A DNA stretch of 64,000 bases. It comes from JAJBWD01 sp041821285. Its GTDB lineage: Bacteria > Bacillota > Clostridia > Clostridiales > Clostridiaceae. Position numbers and translations under genes: made by a program. The notes under the pieces were generated by a model. It saw only the letters and a list, made by a program, of their open reading frames with translations, was not told the DNA's origin and searched no databases. Shown in pieces: positions 26,152 to 35,557 of the stretch (the first letter of the stretch is position 1; each line of letters opens with the position of its first letter). The stretch is from assembly GCA_041821285.1 (NCBI GenBank), contig JBGUER010000001.1:1-64000 (forward strand), given 5' to 3'.

Positions 26152-27285
26152 GTGGAATCATATTCAAGATTAAATTATATGAAAAATGTAAAAAGAATAG
26201 TTATAAAAGTAGGTTCTTCTACTTTAACCTATAAAAATGGATTATTAAATTTAAATATGATGGAACAATTAGTTCGTCAAATATCTGATATGAAAAATAG
26301 AGGTATAGAAATTATATTTGTCACATCTGGCGCTATCGGTGCTGGCATGGGTAAATTATCATTAAATAAGCGTCCTAAAACCATTCCAGAAAAACAAGCA
26401 ACTGCTGCTGTAGGCCAAGGTATTCTTATGCATATGTACGAAAAATTATTTTCCGAATACTCAGTTACCGTAGCGCAAATATTGCTAACTAAAGAAGATT
26501 TAAATCACAGAGATAGATTTTTAAATTCTAGAAATGCGCTTTTTTGTCTTTTGTCTAAAAATGTTATTCCTATAATAAATGAAAATGATGCTGTAGCTAT
26601 AGATGAAATAAAATTTGGAGATAATGACACATTGTCTGCTTTAGTGGCTTCTCTTACAGACGCAGACCTTTTAATTGTTTTATCAGATATAAATGGATTA
26701 TACGATAAAAATCCAAGCACTAATACCGATGCAACTCTTATTAAAGAAGTAGAAAATATAACACCAGCTATAGAAAATTGTGCAGGTGTTGCGGGTTCAA
26801 ACCTTGGAACCGGTGGAATGATTACAAAAATTCAAGCAGCTAAAATATGTGTTAATTCTGGCAACGCTATGGTTATAGTAAATGGATCAAGAAAAGGAGT
26901 TCTCGGAAATGTTTTAAACGGCAATGATATTGGAACATTTTTCAAGCCTTTAGATAACCACTTAAGTTCTAGAAAAAAATGGCTTGCTTATGCCTCTGAT
27001 ATAAAAGGGAATCTTATAATAGATGAGGGAGCAAAACTAGCTATACGGGATAAAAATAAAAGCCTTTTACCTAGTGGAATAAAAAAAATTGAAGGTTGCT
27101 TTTCTAAAGGAGATGTAGTTTCTATTTTGGATATAGACAACTTAGAAATAGGAAGAGGAATAATAAACTATGATTATAAAGATATTAGCCTTATTAAAGG
27201 ATGTAAAAGCTCATGTATAGAAGAAATATTAGGTCATAAAAACTACGATGAAATAATATTAAAAGATAATTTAGTTATTATATAG
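26152..27285 (+). CDS. proB: Glutamate 5-kinase with PUA domain
   Basis: This 377-aa enzyme makes gamma-glutamyl phosphate from glutamate and ATP, the first step of proline synthesis. The amino acid kinase domain (about 12-265) shows VIKVGSSTL, the SGAIGAGM glycine loop, NENDAV and GTGGMITKI. A C-terminal PUA domain (about 285-370) follows. I favour the GTG start at 26152, which has AAAGGTGG eight bases upstream; the ATG ten codons on has none. It is nine bases from proA. Feedback inhibition by proline is expected. Confidence 0.95.
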   Translation: MESYSRLNYMKNVKRIVIKVGSSTLTYKNGLLNLNMMEQLVRQISDMKNRGIEIIFVTSGAIGAGMGKLSLNKRPKTIPEKQATAAVGQGILMHMYEKLFSEYSVTVAQILLTKEDLNHRDRFLNSRNALFCLLSKNVIPIINENDAVAIDEIKFGDNDTLSALVASLTDADLLIVLSDINGLYDKNPSTNTDATLIKEVENITPAIENCAGVAGSNLGTGGMITKIQAAKICVNSGNAMVIVNGSRKGVLGNVLNGNDIGTFFKPLDNHLSSRKKWLAYASDIKGNLIIDEGAKLAIRDKNKSLLPSGIKKIEGCFSKGDVVSILDIDNLEIGRGIINYDYKDISLIKGCKSSCIEEILGHKNYDEIILKDNLVII

Positions 27286-27294
27286 GAGGTTATT

Positions 27295-28545
27295 ATGGAT
27301 TTGCAAAACTATTTAGAATCTATGGGAACAAAGGCAAAAAACGCTTCTAGAATTCTATCATTTGAAAAATCAGAAAATAAAAATCTAGCACTTAAAAAGA
27401 TGTCTCAAGCTTTAATTGAAAATAAAGATATTTTAATTACAGAAAATAAAAAAGACATAGATAAAGCAAAATTAGATGGAATGAAAGAATCTTTAATAGA
27501 TAGACTATTACTAACTGAAAAAAGAATAGTAGATATGGCAGACTCTTTAATTCAAATAGCATCATTAAAAGATCCTATTGGTGAGATTACATCTATGTGG
27601 AAAAACTCAGACGATTTAACTATTGGTAAAAAAAGAGTTCCTTTAGGAGTAATAGCTATTATTTATGAATCCAGGCCAAATGTTACAGTAGACGCTGCTG
27701 GACTTTGTATAAAATCAGGAAATTCAGTTATATTAAAAGGTGGAAAAGAAGCAATAAATTCTAATCTTGCCATAGCTAAAGTTTTAAACCAAGCTATAAA
27801 TGATATTCTTCCAAAAGGTACTATAAATTATGTTAATAGCACAGAAAGAGAAGCCGTAAATATATTATTAAAGCTTAATAAATATATTGATGTAGTTATT
27901 CCAAGGGGTGGAGCTTCCCTTATAAATTTTGTAGTTAATAATTCTACAGTTCCTGTTATAGAAACCGGCGTTGGTAATTGCCATGTTTATGTAGATGAAT
28001 ATGCAAATCTTTCTATGGCGGAGGATATTATTATAAATGCTAAAACTCAAAGACCTGGAGTTTGCAATGCTATAGAAACTATCCTTATTCATGAAAAAAT
28101 AGCTAAAAAAATCCTTCCATCCTTAAGCAAAAAACTTATAGATAAAAATGTAGAAATAAGAGGTTGCAATAAAACTCAAGTTATAATACCTTGCACCTTA
28201 GCTTGCGAAGAAGATTATAAAAATGAATTCCTAGATCTTATCTTGGCAGTAAAAATAGTAGATTCTTTAGACCATGCACTAAATCACATATATAAATATA
28301 GCACAAAACATTCTGAAGCTATAATAACAGAAAATTATAGTAATTCCCAAAGATTTTTAAATGAAGTGGATGCTGCTGCAGTTTATGTAAATGCTTCTAC
28401 TAGATTTACCGATGGATTCGCATTTGGGTTTGGAGGAGAAATAGGCATAAGCACTCAAAAGCTTCACGCTAGGGGACCTATGGGATTAAATGAATTAACT
28501 TCTTCTAAATATGTAATATACGGAAACGGACAAATAAGAAAATAG
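27295..28545 (+). CDS. proA: Gamma-glutamyl phosphate reductase
   Basis: This 416-aa NADPH-dependent enzyme reduces gamma-glutamyl phosphate to glutamate semialdehyde, the second step of proline synthesis. It has the aldehyde dehydrogenase fold: VIYESRPNVTVDAAGLCIKSGN is split by loops, KGGKEA is the cofactor region, and the catalytic Cys is in RPGVCNAIET. The C-terminal FTDGFAFGFGGEIGIST is typical of ProA. It is full length, with AGGAGG before the ATG. It forms an operon with proB, ended by a terminator that overlaps its stop codon. Confidence 0.96.
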   Translation: MDLQNYLESMGTKAKNASRILSFEKSENKNLALKKMSQALIENKDILITENKKDIDKAKLDGMKESLIDRLLLTEKRIVDMADSLIQIASLKDPIGEITSMWKNSDDLTIGKKRVPLGVIAIIYESRPNVTVDAAGLCIKSGNSVILKGGKEAINSNLAIAKVLNQAINDILPKGTINYVNSTEREAVNILLKLNKYIDVVIPRGGASLINFVVNNSTVPVIETGVGNCHVYVDEYANLSMAEDIIINAKTQRPGVCNAIETILIHEKIAKKILPSLSKKLIDKNVEIRGCNKTQVIIPCTLACEEDYKNEFLDLILAVKIVDSLDHALNHIYKYSTKHSEAIITENYSNSQRFLNEVDAAAVYVNASTRFTDGFAFGFGGEIGISTQKLHARGPMGLNELTSSKYVIYGNGQIRK

Positions 28546-28568
28546 AAGGCTCAGCCTTCTATTTTTAT
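28541..28568. terminator. Bidirectional terminator between proA and comB
   Basis: AATAGAAGGC (28541-28550) and GCCTTCTATT (28554-28563) form a perfect 10-bp stem with a three-base loop and T-tracts on both strands. It overlaps the ends of both convergent genes. Confidence 0.85.
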
Positions 28569-29264
28569 TTCACCATTTTTATATATAGGAACTATATTAA
28601 ATTGACCTTTTCTAATACAAAACTCTAAATCATCATAAAATCCAAGCTCTTCCATTATTTTATAGTGAAAAGCATCTTTTATATAAGATTTTATATCTTT
28701 ATTATTTTCATATATATACATTGCAGTTTTAGAAATATCAGATAATTTTGCCTCTGAACTTTCCATGATTCTACTTATTATATATCCTGAAGTTATAAAA
28801 TCATCCATAGAAAACTCATCATAGGTTCCTGCATTTACAAAAACCACATCACTATTTTCTTTTATTAATAAATTAGACACTGCTTCTCCATTTAGTAGTG
28901 ATGCTATATAAACCTTTCTCGCACTAGCGCAACCTTTTATAGCCCTTGTACCATTTGAAGTAGTTAAAATAATATTTTTATTTTTTATAACTTCTCCCCT
29001 GTATTCCAATGGTGAATTAGAAAGATCAAAATCTTTTATTTTAAGTCCCTTTCTTTCCCCTGCAAGCAAAACTTTATCGCCTAGTTGTTCTTTTAATTTT
29101 AAAGCTTCTTCAATTTCTAAAACAGGTATAATCCTATTAGCGCCATTATTTAAAGCAGTTACTATAACAGATGTAGCCCTTAGTGTATCTATAACTATAG
29201 CTATTTTATTTGAAAAATCATAATCTTTTATATATTTAGCTGAAATAATAATATCTATATTCAT
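28551..29264 (-). CDS. comB: 2-phosphosulfolactate phosphatase family protein (ComB)
   Basis: This 237-aa protein belongs to the ComB family, Mg2+-dependent phosphatases that convert 2-phosphosulfolactate to sulfolactate. Family signatures include the N-terminal VIDTLRATS, AGERKG, LTTSNGTRA and FVNAGTYDEFSMDDFITSG. In methanogens this is a coenzyme M step, and in Bacillus it is linked to sulfolactate in spores. No ComA synthase is in this window, so the physiological substrate here is uncertain. It overlaps the upstream regulator gene by four bases and is probably co-translated. Confidence 0.88.
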   Translation of the reverse strand: MNIDIIISAKYIKDYDFSNKIAIVIDTLRATSVIVTALNNGANRIIPVLEIEEALKLKEQLGDKVLLAGERKGLKIKDFDLSNSPLEYRGEVIKNKNIILTTSNGTRAIKGCASARKVYIASLLNGEAVSNLLIKENSDVVFVNAGTYDEFSMDDFITSGYIISRIMESSEAKLSDISKTAMYIYENNKDIKSYIKDAFHYKIMEELGFYDDLEFCIRKGQFNIVPIYKNGEIKIEG

Positions 29265-30226
29265 AATCTATTATCTTTATTTTTTTCTCCCTTCCAAAGT
29301 AAAAAAGCTGTTATAAAAACAGATGCATCTTTAAATTTTCTTAAATCATATCCTGTTTCCTTATATATTTTATCTAATCTATAGATTAGTGTATTTCTAT
29401 GGATATATAAAGCTTTTGAAGTTTCACTGATATTTAAATCACATTTGATAAATTTATCTATGGTATTTATCATATCTCCATCAAATTTATTTAATCCAAA
29501 AGTAAAGTATTCTAGTATTTCTTTTTTCTTTTCGTCCTTTACCTCTAGTATTATATCCTCAAAAATAAGACTATTATAACTATATATTTCTTCCTTTATG
29601 CCAAAACATTCTCCTATATACATAGCCCTTTTGCTTTTTTCGTAATTATTTAATATTTCTTTTTCATTAAATACTCTTCCACAATAACTTATCTTGCAAT
29701 TAGAATATAAATTTGTTACCAATGAATCTCTAATACTATTTGCAGTTTCATCTTCGGTTTCGTCTTCAAATTTACCTAATATTATTATATTGCCTTTATA
29801 TATGGTAGAAAATACATCTTCTTCCCCATAAAGTTCATTTAAAATAGCTAATGCTTCTTCCTTATTCTCTCTAATTTTAATTAAAAAAAGAAGAGCACCG
29901 TGTTTTAAAAACGGAAAATTACAAAGCACTTCATCTGGGGAAACTATATCCCCAGACAAAATGCTATATAATATCTCTTCTTTTCTTGTATTCATATCTT
30001 TAAATTTACTTTCTAATGTATACTTTAATAGAGAGGTTAAAATTTCATATTTTTTAGGAAGAATTACATAGATTACACTATATTTAAAAGCAACTGGAAA
30101 TTTAATAAGTTTTTCATCATTATCTTCTAAACTTTTAAATAATATATTTCCCTCTTGAGATACTAGGTCAAAATATACACCAGTTTCTCTTACCGTTTCT
30201 AAAAGAGACTCTGTGAAATCCTTCAT
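29261..30226 (-). CDS. CdaR/PucR-type transcriptional regulator
   Basis: This 321-aa protein ends in the PucR/CdaR helix-turn-helix (about 265-312), LNISETSKALYIHRNTLIYR, preceded by a GGDEF-like-fold central domain as in this family. The N-terminal 100 residues resemble no ligand domain I can name. Relatives respond to sugar diacids or purines. It lies between a lone ABC ATPase gene (11 bases upstream) and comB (four-base overlap), so all three may be one operon. The effector is unknown. Confidence 0.82.
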   Translation of the reverse strand: MKDFTESLLETVRETGVYFDLVSQEGNILFKSLEDNDEKLIKFPVAFKYSVIYVILPKKYEILTSLLKYTLESKFKDMNTRKEEILYSILSGDIVSPDEVLCNFPFLKHGALLFLIKIRENKEEALAILNELYGEEDVFSTIYKGNIIILGKFEDETEDETANSIRDSLVTNLYSNCKISYCGRVFNEKEILNNYEKSKRAMYIGECFGIKEEIYSYNSLIFEDIILEVKDEKKKEILEYFTFGLNKFDGDMINTIDKFIKCDLNISETSKALYIHRNTLIYRLDKIYKETGYDLRKFKDASVFITAFLLWKGEKNKDNRL

Positions 30227-30237
30227 AAGTAAACCTC

Positions 30238-31347
30238 CTATAAAACTGTCAATTCTGTTTCCTTATCAAATATATGAACTTTGTTTTCATCAAATGCTAC
30301 TTTTATTGTATCTCCAACTAATGCCTTTGATGTACCATTAACTCTAGCAGTTAAGCTAGTTTTTTCATGTGATAAATAAAGATAAGTTTCTGCTCCCATA
30401 AGTTCTGTTACATCAACTTTAGTTGAAATTACAGCATTTGAATGTTTTGCTATAAACTCTTCTCCATCATCAATATTTTCTGGTCTTATTCCAAGTACAA
30501 CTTCTTTACCTATATATCCGCCATCTTTTAATACCTTAGCTTTATCTTCTGGTAATACAATATGTTCTTTTTCAAATGCAGCAATAACTTTACCATCTTT
30601 TTCTTCTAATTTTATGTTTATGAAGTTCATTTGAGGACTTCCTATGAATCCAGCAACAAACATATTTGTAGGATGAGCATAAACTTCTTGTGGACTATCC
30701 ACTTGTTGAACTATACCATCTTTCATAACAACTATTCTAGTACCCATAGTCATAGCTTCTGTCTGGTCATGAGTTACATATACAAAAGTAGTAGCTAATT
30801 TTTTATGAAGTTTTGATATTTCAGTTCTCATTTGAACTCTTAATTTAGCATCTAAGTTTGATAAAGGTTCGTCCATTAGGAATACTTTTGGTTGTCTTAC
30901 TATAGCTCTTCCAAGTGCAACCCTTTGTCTTTGACCACCAGATAATGCCTTTGGTTTTCTATCTAATAAATGTTCTATATCAAGTACTTTAGCAGCATCT
31001 CTAACTGTTTTTTCTATTTCTGGTTTTGGTATTTTTCTTAATTTTAAACCAAATGCCATATTGTCAAATACTGTCATGTGAGGATATAATGCATAGTTCT
31101 GAAAAACCATAGCTATATCTCTATCCTTTGGAGCTACATCGTTTACAACTTTTTCTCCTATTTGTAATTCTCCTTTTGTTATTTCCTCAAGTCCTGCAAT
31201 CATTCTTAATGTTGTTGATTTACCACAACCTGAAGGTCCTACGAAAACTATAAATTCTTTATCTGCAATTTCTAAATTGAAATCCTTTACGGCTGTTACA
31301 TTCCCTGGGTATACTTTGAATATATTTTTCAATGATAAACTTGACAT
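30238..31347 (-). CDS. UgpC/MsmX-type ABC transporter ATPase
   Basis: This 369-aa ATPase of the carbohydrate-uptake class 1 (CUT1) family has Walker A GPSGCGKST, Q-loop VFQNYALYPHM, signature LSGGQRQRVALGRA, Walker B VFLMDEPLSNLD and switch His in VTHDQTEAM. A C-terminal OB-fold (MOBE/TOBE) regulatory domain follows from about residue 240. No permease or binding-protein gene adjoins it. This fits a shared ATPase such as B. subtilis MsmX, which serves several sugar importers encoded elsewhere. GGAGG precedes the ATG. Confidence 0.93.
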   Translation of the reverse strand: MSSLSLKNIFKVYPGNVTAVKDFNLEIADKEFIVFVGPSGCGKSTTLRMIAGLEEITKGELQIGEKVVNDVAPKDRDIAMVFQNYALYPHMTVFDNMAFGLKLRKIPKPEIEKTVRDAAKVLDIEHLLDRKPKALSGGQRQRVALGRAIVRQPKVFLMDEPLSNLDAKLRVQMRTEISKLHKKLATTFVYVTHDQTEAMTMGTRIVVMKDGIVQQVDSPQEVYAHPTNMFVAGFIGSPQMNFINIKLEEKDGKVIAAFEKEHIVLPEDKAKVLKDGGYIGKEVVLGIRPENIDDGEEFIAKHSNAVISTKVDVTELMGAETYLYLSHEKTSLTARVNGTSKALVGDTIKVAFDENKVHIFDKETELTVL

Positions 31348-31427
31348 ATTATATTCCTCCTTAAAATTTATACCCTAATTCTACATCTAAACTTTAAATT
31401 AATCTATCCTTAAAACAAACAAATTTT

Positions 31428-32363
31428 TTAAATTTTATTTGTATGATAATACAAACTCTGATATAAATCTTTTTCTTTCATTTCTTTATTAATAGCATTT
31501 AATATTTCCCATTTCTTTAGACTCCACATAGGTCCTATTAATAAATCCCTTGGTGCATCACCGGTTAACCTATGAATAACTATATCATCTCTTAATAAAG
31601 TTAATGATTCAGTTACTATATCTATATATTCTTCTTTTCCAAGAAACTCCAATTCTCCATTTTCATATAATGACACCATAGGTGTATTTTTTAATAAATG
31701 TAGAAGGTGTATTTTTATTCCCTTTATCTTTGTATCATTAAGATATCTTATTGTGCTTAACATATCTTCTTTGTTTTCACCAGGAAGCCCGAATATAACA
31801 TGGGTAACCACATCAATATTCCTTTTGTTTAATTTGTCCATAGCTTCTTCAAATGTATTTAATGGGTATCCTCTATTTATAATTTTTGCAGTATCTTCAT
31901 TAACTGTCTGAAGCCCAAGCTCCACAAAAGTATATATCTTCTTACTAATCTCTTCTATTAAATCAAGAACATCGTCTCCAAGGCAGTCTGGTCTTGTAGC
32001 TATAGAAAGTGCAACTACTCCCTGTTGACTTATTGCCTCATAATATTTTTCCCTTAACACCTCTACAGGCGCATAAGTATTTGTATAAGCTTGAAAATAA
32101 GCTATAAATTTATTGCTTTTCCATTTTTGTTCCATGATTTCTTTTATCTCTTCAAATTGGTCAGTTATACTTTTCTGCCTATTTCCAGCAAAATCCCCTG
32201 AACCCCTACTACTGCAATAAATGCATCCTTTGCTACTTATCTTTCCATCTCTGTTAGGACATGAAAATCCTCCATCCAAAGATATTTTGTATACTTTATC
32301 TCCAAATTTCTCTCTTAAAAATTGATTTAAACTATAGAATCTTTTATCCTTGTAATCTTTCAT
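31428..32363 (-). CDS. Radical SAM protein, TIGR01212 (YhcC) family
   Basis: This 311-aa protein has a radical SAM cluster motif in unusual spacing, CPNRDGKISSKGCIYC, as in the E. coli YhcC family. The SAM-binding TIM-barrel strands follow (YFQAYTNTYAP, SIATRPDCLGDD, ELGLQTV, HVIFGLPGE). The substrate of this family is not established as far as I know; some members are thought to act on tRNA or enzymes. The ATG follows the end of the lipoprotein gene by 21 bases, so the two probably share a transcript. Confidence 0.88.
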   Translation of the reverse strand: MKDYKDKRFYSLNQFLREKFGDKVYKISLDGGFSCPNRDGKISSKGCIYCSSRGSGDFAGNRQKSITDQFEEIKEIMEQKWKSNKFIAYFQAYTNTYAPVEVLREKYYEAISQQGVVALSIATRPDCLGDDVLDLIEEISKKIYTFVELGLQTVNEDTAKIINRGYPLNTFEEAMDKLNKRNIDVVTHVIFGLPGENKEDMLSTIRYLNDTKIKGIKIHLLHLLKNTPMVSLYENGELEFLGKEEYIDIVTESLTLLRDDIVIHRLTGDAPRDLLIGPMWSLKKWEILNAINKEMKEKDLYQSLYYHTNKI

Positions 32364-32384
32364 CTCATCACCAAAACTATTATA

Positions 32385-33443
32385 TCATATTTTCGTTACA
32401 TTATAATCTAACACATCTAATTTATAAACACCAACTAAATTTTTATTAGTATTACCTATAGAACTTACATAAAAATATATGAATTTTTTATCATAAGATG
32501 AGAATTTAACATTGTAAATTTCAGGTGGAAATTCTTCCTCAAAGCTAAATGAAATTATATCACCATTTGAAGCATCATACACCCTTAAACTTTCACCTAA
32601 ATCATCTCTTTTGTATTGAACTATACATAGTTTTTCATTGGGGGTAAATGTAAGTTTATCTACTGTAGCCTTAGTTAAATAATCTATATCTAGCATTTCT
32701 TTACCTATAGGAATCTCTCTTGAAGATTGTGTTGATCCTCCCATATCTTGCTCTTCTCCTCCAGTTGGAGTCTCATTCATTGTAGTTCTAAACTCATCTA
32801 TAGACACTAATCCAATATAAATATTTTCTTCATTCTTAGCTGAAAAAAGAAGATATTCCCCAGTGTAGGATAAAGATATATTAGCTAGTGTTATATTATC
32901 TACATCAATCATATTAGATACTGTTTTATCATCTTTGGAATATACATATTTAGGTATACTACTTTTATCTAGCACTAAATTTGTTTCAACTTCAGATTTT
33001 TTTCTAAGTCTAATAGAAGAATTCTCAACAAACGCTTCTCTTTGCTCTTCATTATTAATTTCAGATATTTTATACTGATTATCCATTTTTTCTACCTTTA
33101 TATTATATCTATCAATACATGTATATGCATATTCAGTTGAACTGCACAAAACATCTACTCCTATCATTCCCTTGTCTCCAATTTGAGTTATTTCATTGTA
33201 TTTATATCCTAATTTCTTCATATCATCATTTATTTTTAAATTAGTTTTTAAATCAATTTTTATTAAATCTTCCAAATTATTTTGATCATTAACAACTAAA
33301 TATTTTAAATAATTATCTACTAAATTATATGCTATTTTCATTTCAAATTGATTTTCATCATTTTTTATTTCTTGCTTCCCACATGCTGCTAAATTTAAAA
33401 CTAAACTAAACATAAAAAACAAAACTATTTTTTTCATATACAA
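32385..33443 (-). CDS. Lipoprotein, unknown function
   Basis: This 352-aa protein has a lipoprotein signal (KKIVLFFMFSLVLNLAAC, lipidated Cys at about residue 21). The region to about residue 150 looks NTF2/DUF-like, and the last 180 residues have the look of beta-propeller blades (ISLSYTGEYLLFSAKNEENIYIG, LTFTPNEKLCIVQYK). The start may be TTG at 33443, seven bases after AAGGA, or the ATG two codons on. I do not recognise a named family. It shares direction with the downstream radical SAM gene. Confidence 0.75.
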   Translation of the reverse strand: MYMKKIVLFFMFSLVLNLAACGKQEIKNDENQFEMKIAYNLVDNYLKYLVVNDQNNLEDLIKIDLKTNLKINDDMKKLGYKYNEITQIGDKGMIGVDVLCSSTEYAYTCIDRYNIKVEKMDNQYKISEINNEEQREAFVENSSIRLRKKSEVETNLVLDKSSIPKYVYSKDDKTVSNMIDVDNITLANISLSYTGEYLLFSAKNEENIYIGLVSIDEFRTTMNETPTGGEEQDMGGSTQSSREIPIGKEMLDIDYLTKATVDKLTFTPNEKLCIVQYKRDDLGESLRVYDASNGDIISFSFEEEFPPEIYNVKFSSYDKKFIYFYVSSIGNTNKNLVGVYKLDVLDYNVTKI

Positions 33444-33543
33444 TCACTATCCTTTTTTTAATGAAATTTTCAATTTAAATCATTAAATCTTAATTTTTTT
33501 ATATATTTATATTATAATTAACTATAAATATAGGAGGACGAAA

Positions 33544-34650
33544 TTGAAAAAAAACACAAAACTAACATTTCAAATTGCCGCAGTTTTCATAGGTACAATA
33601 GTTGGAGCTGGATTAGCTTCTGGTCAAGAAATAACTCAATTTTTTACAGTTTATGGTCCCATTAGTTTTGTAACTATAATAATATGTGTATTCTTATATA
33701 TTATTATTTGCAAAATAATAATATATATAAGTTTAAAATACAGACTAACTTCATATGATAGTTTTATTAATAAGATAGATAAAAGTTATATGGGTTATAT
33801 AACTCATATATGCACCAGTTTTTTTCTTATAGCAAGTGCCTCTATAATATTAGCCGGAAGTGGTTCTCTACTAAACCAGTATTTTAACATTTCTAAATGG
33901 TTTGGAATATTAATTATGTCATCATTAACTCTTTATACATTACTAAAAGATACTAATGGCTTAATTAAAATAAATTCCTTTATTGTCCCTAGTTTAATAT
34001 TTGTTATAACATTAACTTTTATTCTTTATATTTCTTTTTCAAAAAATATTCCTTCCACAATGGAATTAAAAGCTATTTCAATAAATGAAGATTTTTGGAT
34101 TATATCATTATTAAAAAAATATAATTTGAATATATTTTTAATATTCATTCCATTTCTATCTTCGATACTTTATGGTTCTTTTAACATTTTAAGCTGTTCT
34201 GGAGTTTTAGTCCCTCTATCTTTTGAAATGAAAAACAAAAAAGTATTAGACAGAGGCATAATATTAGGAGCAGTTGGGCTCACTTTTCTAACTTTGATTA
34301 TAAATTATCTTCTTCTTGTAAATACACCAAGCATATATAAGTACGAAATACCTCTTTTATTTATCCTAAATAGATTTGGCAAGCCAATGCAAATTCTCTT
34401 ACTGGTTATTATTTGGATGGAGATGTTTTCCACTGAAGTTTCAGATATTTATAGTGTAGGTAAAACTATGGAAAATAGTCTTAATATACCTTACAAAATG
34501 TCTGTAATAATAATATTAGCTATAGCAATTCCAATATCACAAATAGGTTTTGTAAAACTTATTTCTATTCTTTATCCTGCTTTTTCTTTAATAAGCTTTA
34601 TATTTTTAGTTAAATGTATTATATTTTATATAAAAGATAAAAAAGGATGA
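33544..34650 (+). CDS. YkvI-family membrane protein
   Basis: This 368-aa protein has about ten transmembrane helices. The N-terminal AAVFIGTIVGAGLASGQEITQFF is the hallmark of the YkvI family, distantly related to amino acid permeases of the APC fold. The broken helix at GAGLASG would bind substrate. Translation starts at TTG with AGGAGG eight bases upstream. It leads an apparent operon with a radical SAM gene (nine bases) and a SpoIID/LytB gene. Its substrate is unknown. Confidence 0.87.
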   Translation: MKKNTKLTFQIAAVFIGTIVGAGLASGQEITQFFTVYGPISFVTIIICVFLYIIICKIIIYISLKYRLTSYDSFINKIDKSYMGYITHICTSFFLIASASIILAGSGSLLNQYFNISKWFGILIMSSLTLYTLLKDTNGLIKINSFIVPSLIFVITLTFILYISFSKNIPSTMELKAISINEDFWIISLLKKYNLNIFLIFIPFLSSILYGSFNILSCSGVLVPLSFEMKNKKVLDRGIILGAVGLTFLTLIINYLLLVNTPSIYKYEIPLLFILNRFGKPMQILLLVIIWMEMFSTEVSDIYSVGKTMENSLNIPYKMSVIIILAIAIPISQIGFVKLISILYPAFSLISFIFLVKCIIFYIKDKKG

Positions 34651-34659
34651 TAAAACTAA

Positions 34660-35556
34660 ATGATAAATATTGATAAATGCAATATATGCGCAAGAAACTG
34701 TAATATCGATAGAACAAATAGTGAATTAGGATATTGCAAATCCAACGATAAAATAAAACTAGCCAAATCTTATCTTCATAAATGGGAAGAACCCTGTATA
34801 TCTTTAGGTGAAGGCTCTGGTACAGTGTTTTTTTCAAATTGTAATTTAAGTTGTGTATTTTGCCAAAATCACAAAATAAGTCAAGAGGGTTTTGGCAAAG
34901 ATATTTCCATAGAAGAATTATCAAATATATTTCTAAGTTTACAAGATAAAAAAGCATCTAATATTAATTTGGTAACTCCAACAAGTTATGTTCCTTTTAT
35001 AATAAAAGCATTAGACCTGGCAAAATTACGAGGACTTAATTTACCTGTTTTATACAATACTAATAGCTATGAAAATATAGATACCATAAAAAGTTTAAAT
35101 GGTTATATAGATGTATACCTTCCAGACCTTAAATATTTTAACGACAAGTATGCAATAAAATATTCAAATGCTCCAAATTATTTTAATACAGCAACTGCTG
35201 CCATAGAAGAAATGTTTAATCAAGTAAAAACCAATATATTTAATGAAAATGGTGCTGTAACAAAAGGTTTAATAATAAGACATTTAATGCTTCCTAGTCT
35301 TCTATTTGATTCAAAAAAAATAATAGATTATATATATAAAACTTATGGAGATAATGTTTATATAAGTATAATGAATCAATATACACCTATGTATAAATCT
35401 TATCTTTATCCAGAAATCAATAAAAATTTAAACCCAAAACACTATAACGCTTTAATAGACTACGCCATTAACTTAGGGGTTAAAAATGCATTTATTCAAG
35501 AATCTAGCTCTTCTTCTTTGAGTTATGTTCCCGAGTTTAATTTAGAAGGAGTTTAA
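34660..35556 (+). CDS. Radical SAM protein, PflA-like (COG1313)
   Basis: This 298-aa protein carries an N-terminal Cys cluster (CNICARNC, GYC), then the radical SAM motif CNLSCVFC, similar to the COG1313 family related to pyruvate formate-lyase activating enzymes. The following barrel shows VTPTSYVP, LPVLYNTNSYE and DVYLPDLKYF. It probably activates or modifies another protein, but no glycyl radical enzyme is nearby. It is between the YkvI-like gene and the SpoIID/LytB gene, which begins one base after its stop region, so co-expression is likely. Confidence 0.86.
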   Translation: MINIDKCNICARNCNIDRTNSELGYCKSNDKIKLAKSYLHKWEEPCISLGEGSGTVFFSNCNLSCVFCQNHKISQEGFGKDISIEELSNIFLSLQDKKASNINLVTPTSYVPFIIKALDLAKLRGLNLPVLYNTNSYENIDTIKSLNGYIDVYLPDLKYFNDKYAIKYSNAPNYFNTATAAIEEMFNQVKTNIFNENGAVTKGLIIRHLMLPSLLFDSKKIIDYIYKTYGDNVYISIMNQYTPMYKSYLYPEINKNLNPKHYNALIDYAINLGVKNAFIQESSSSSLSYVPEFNLEGV

Positions 35557-35557
35557 T

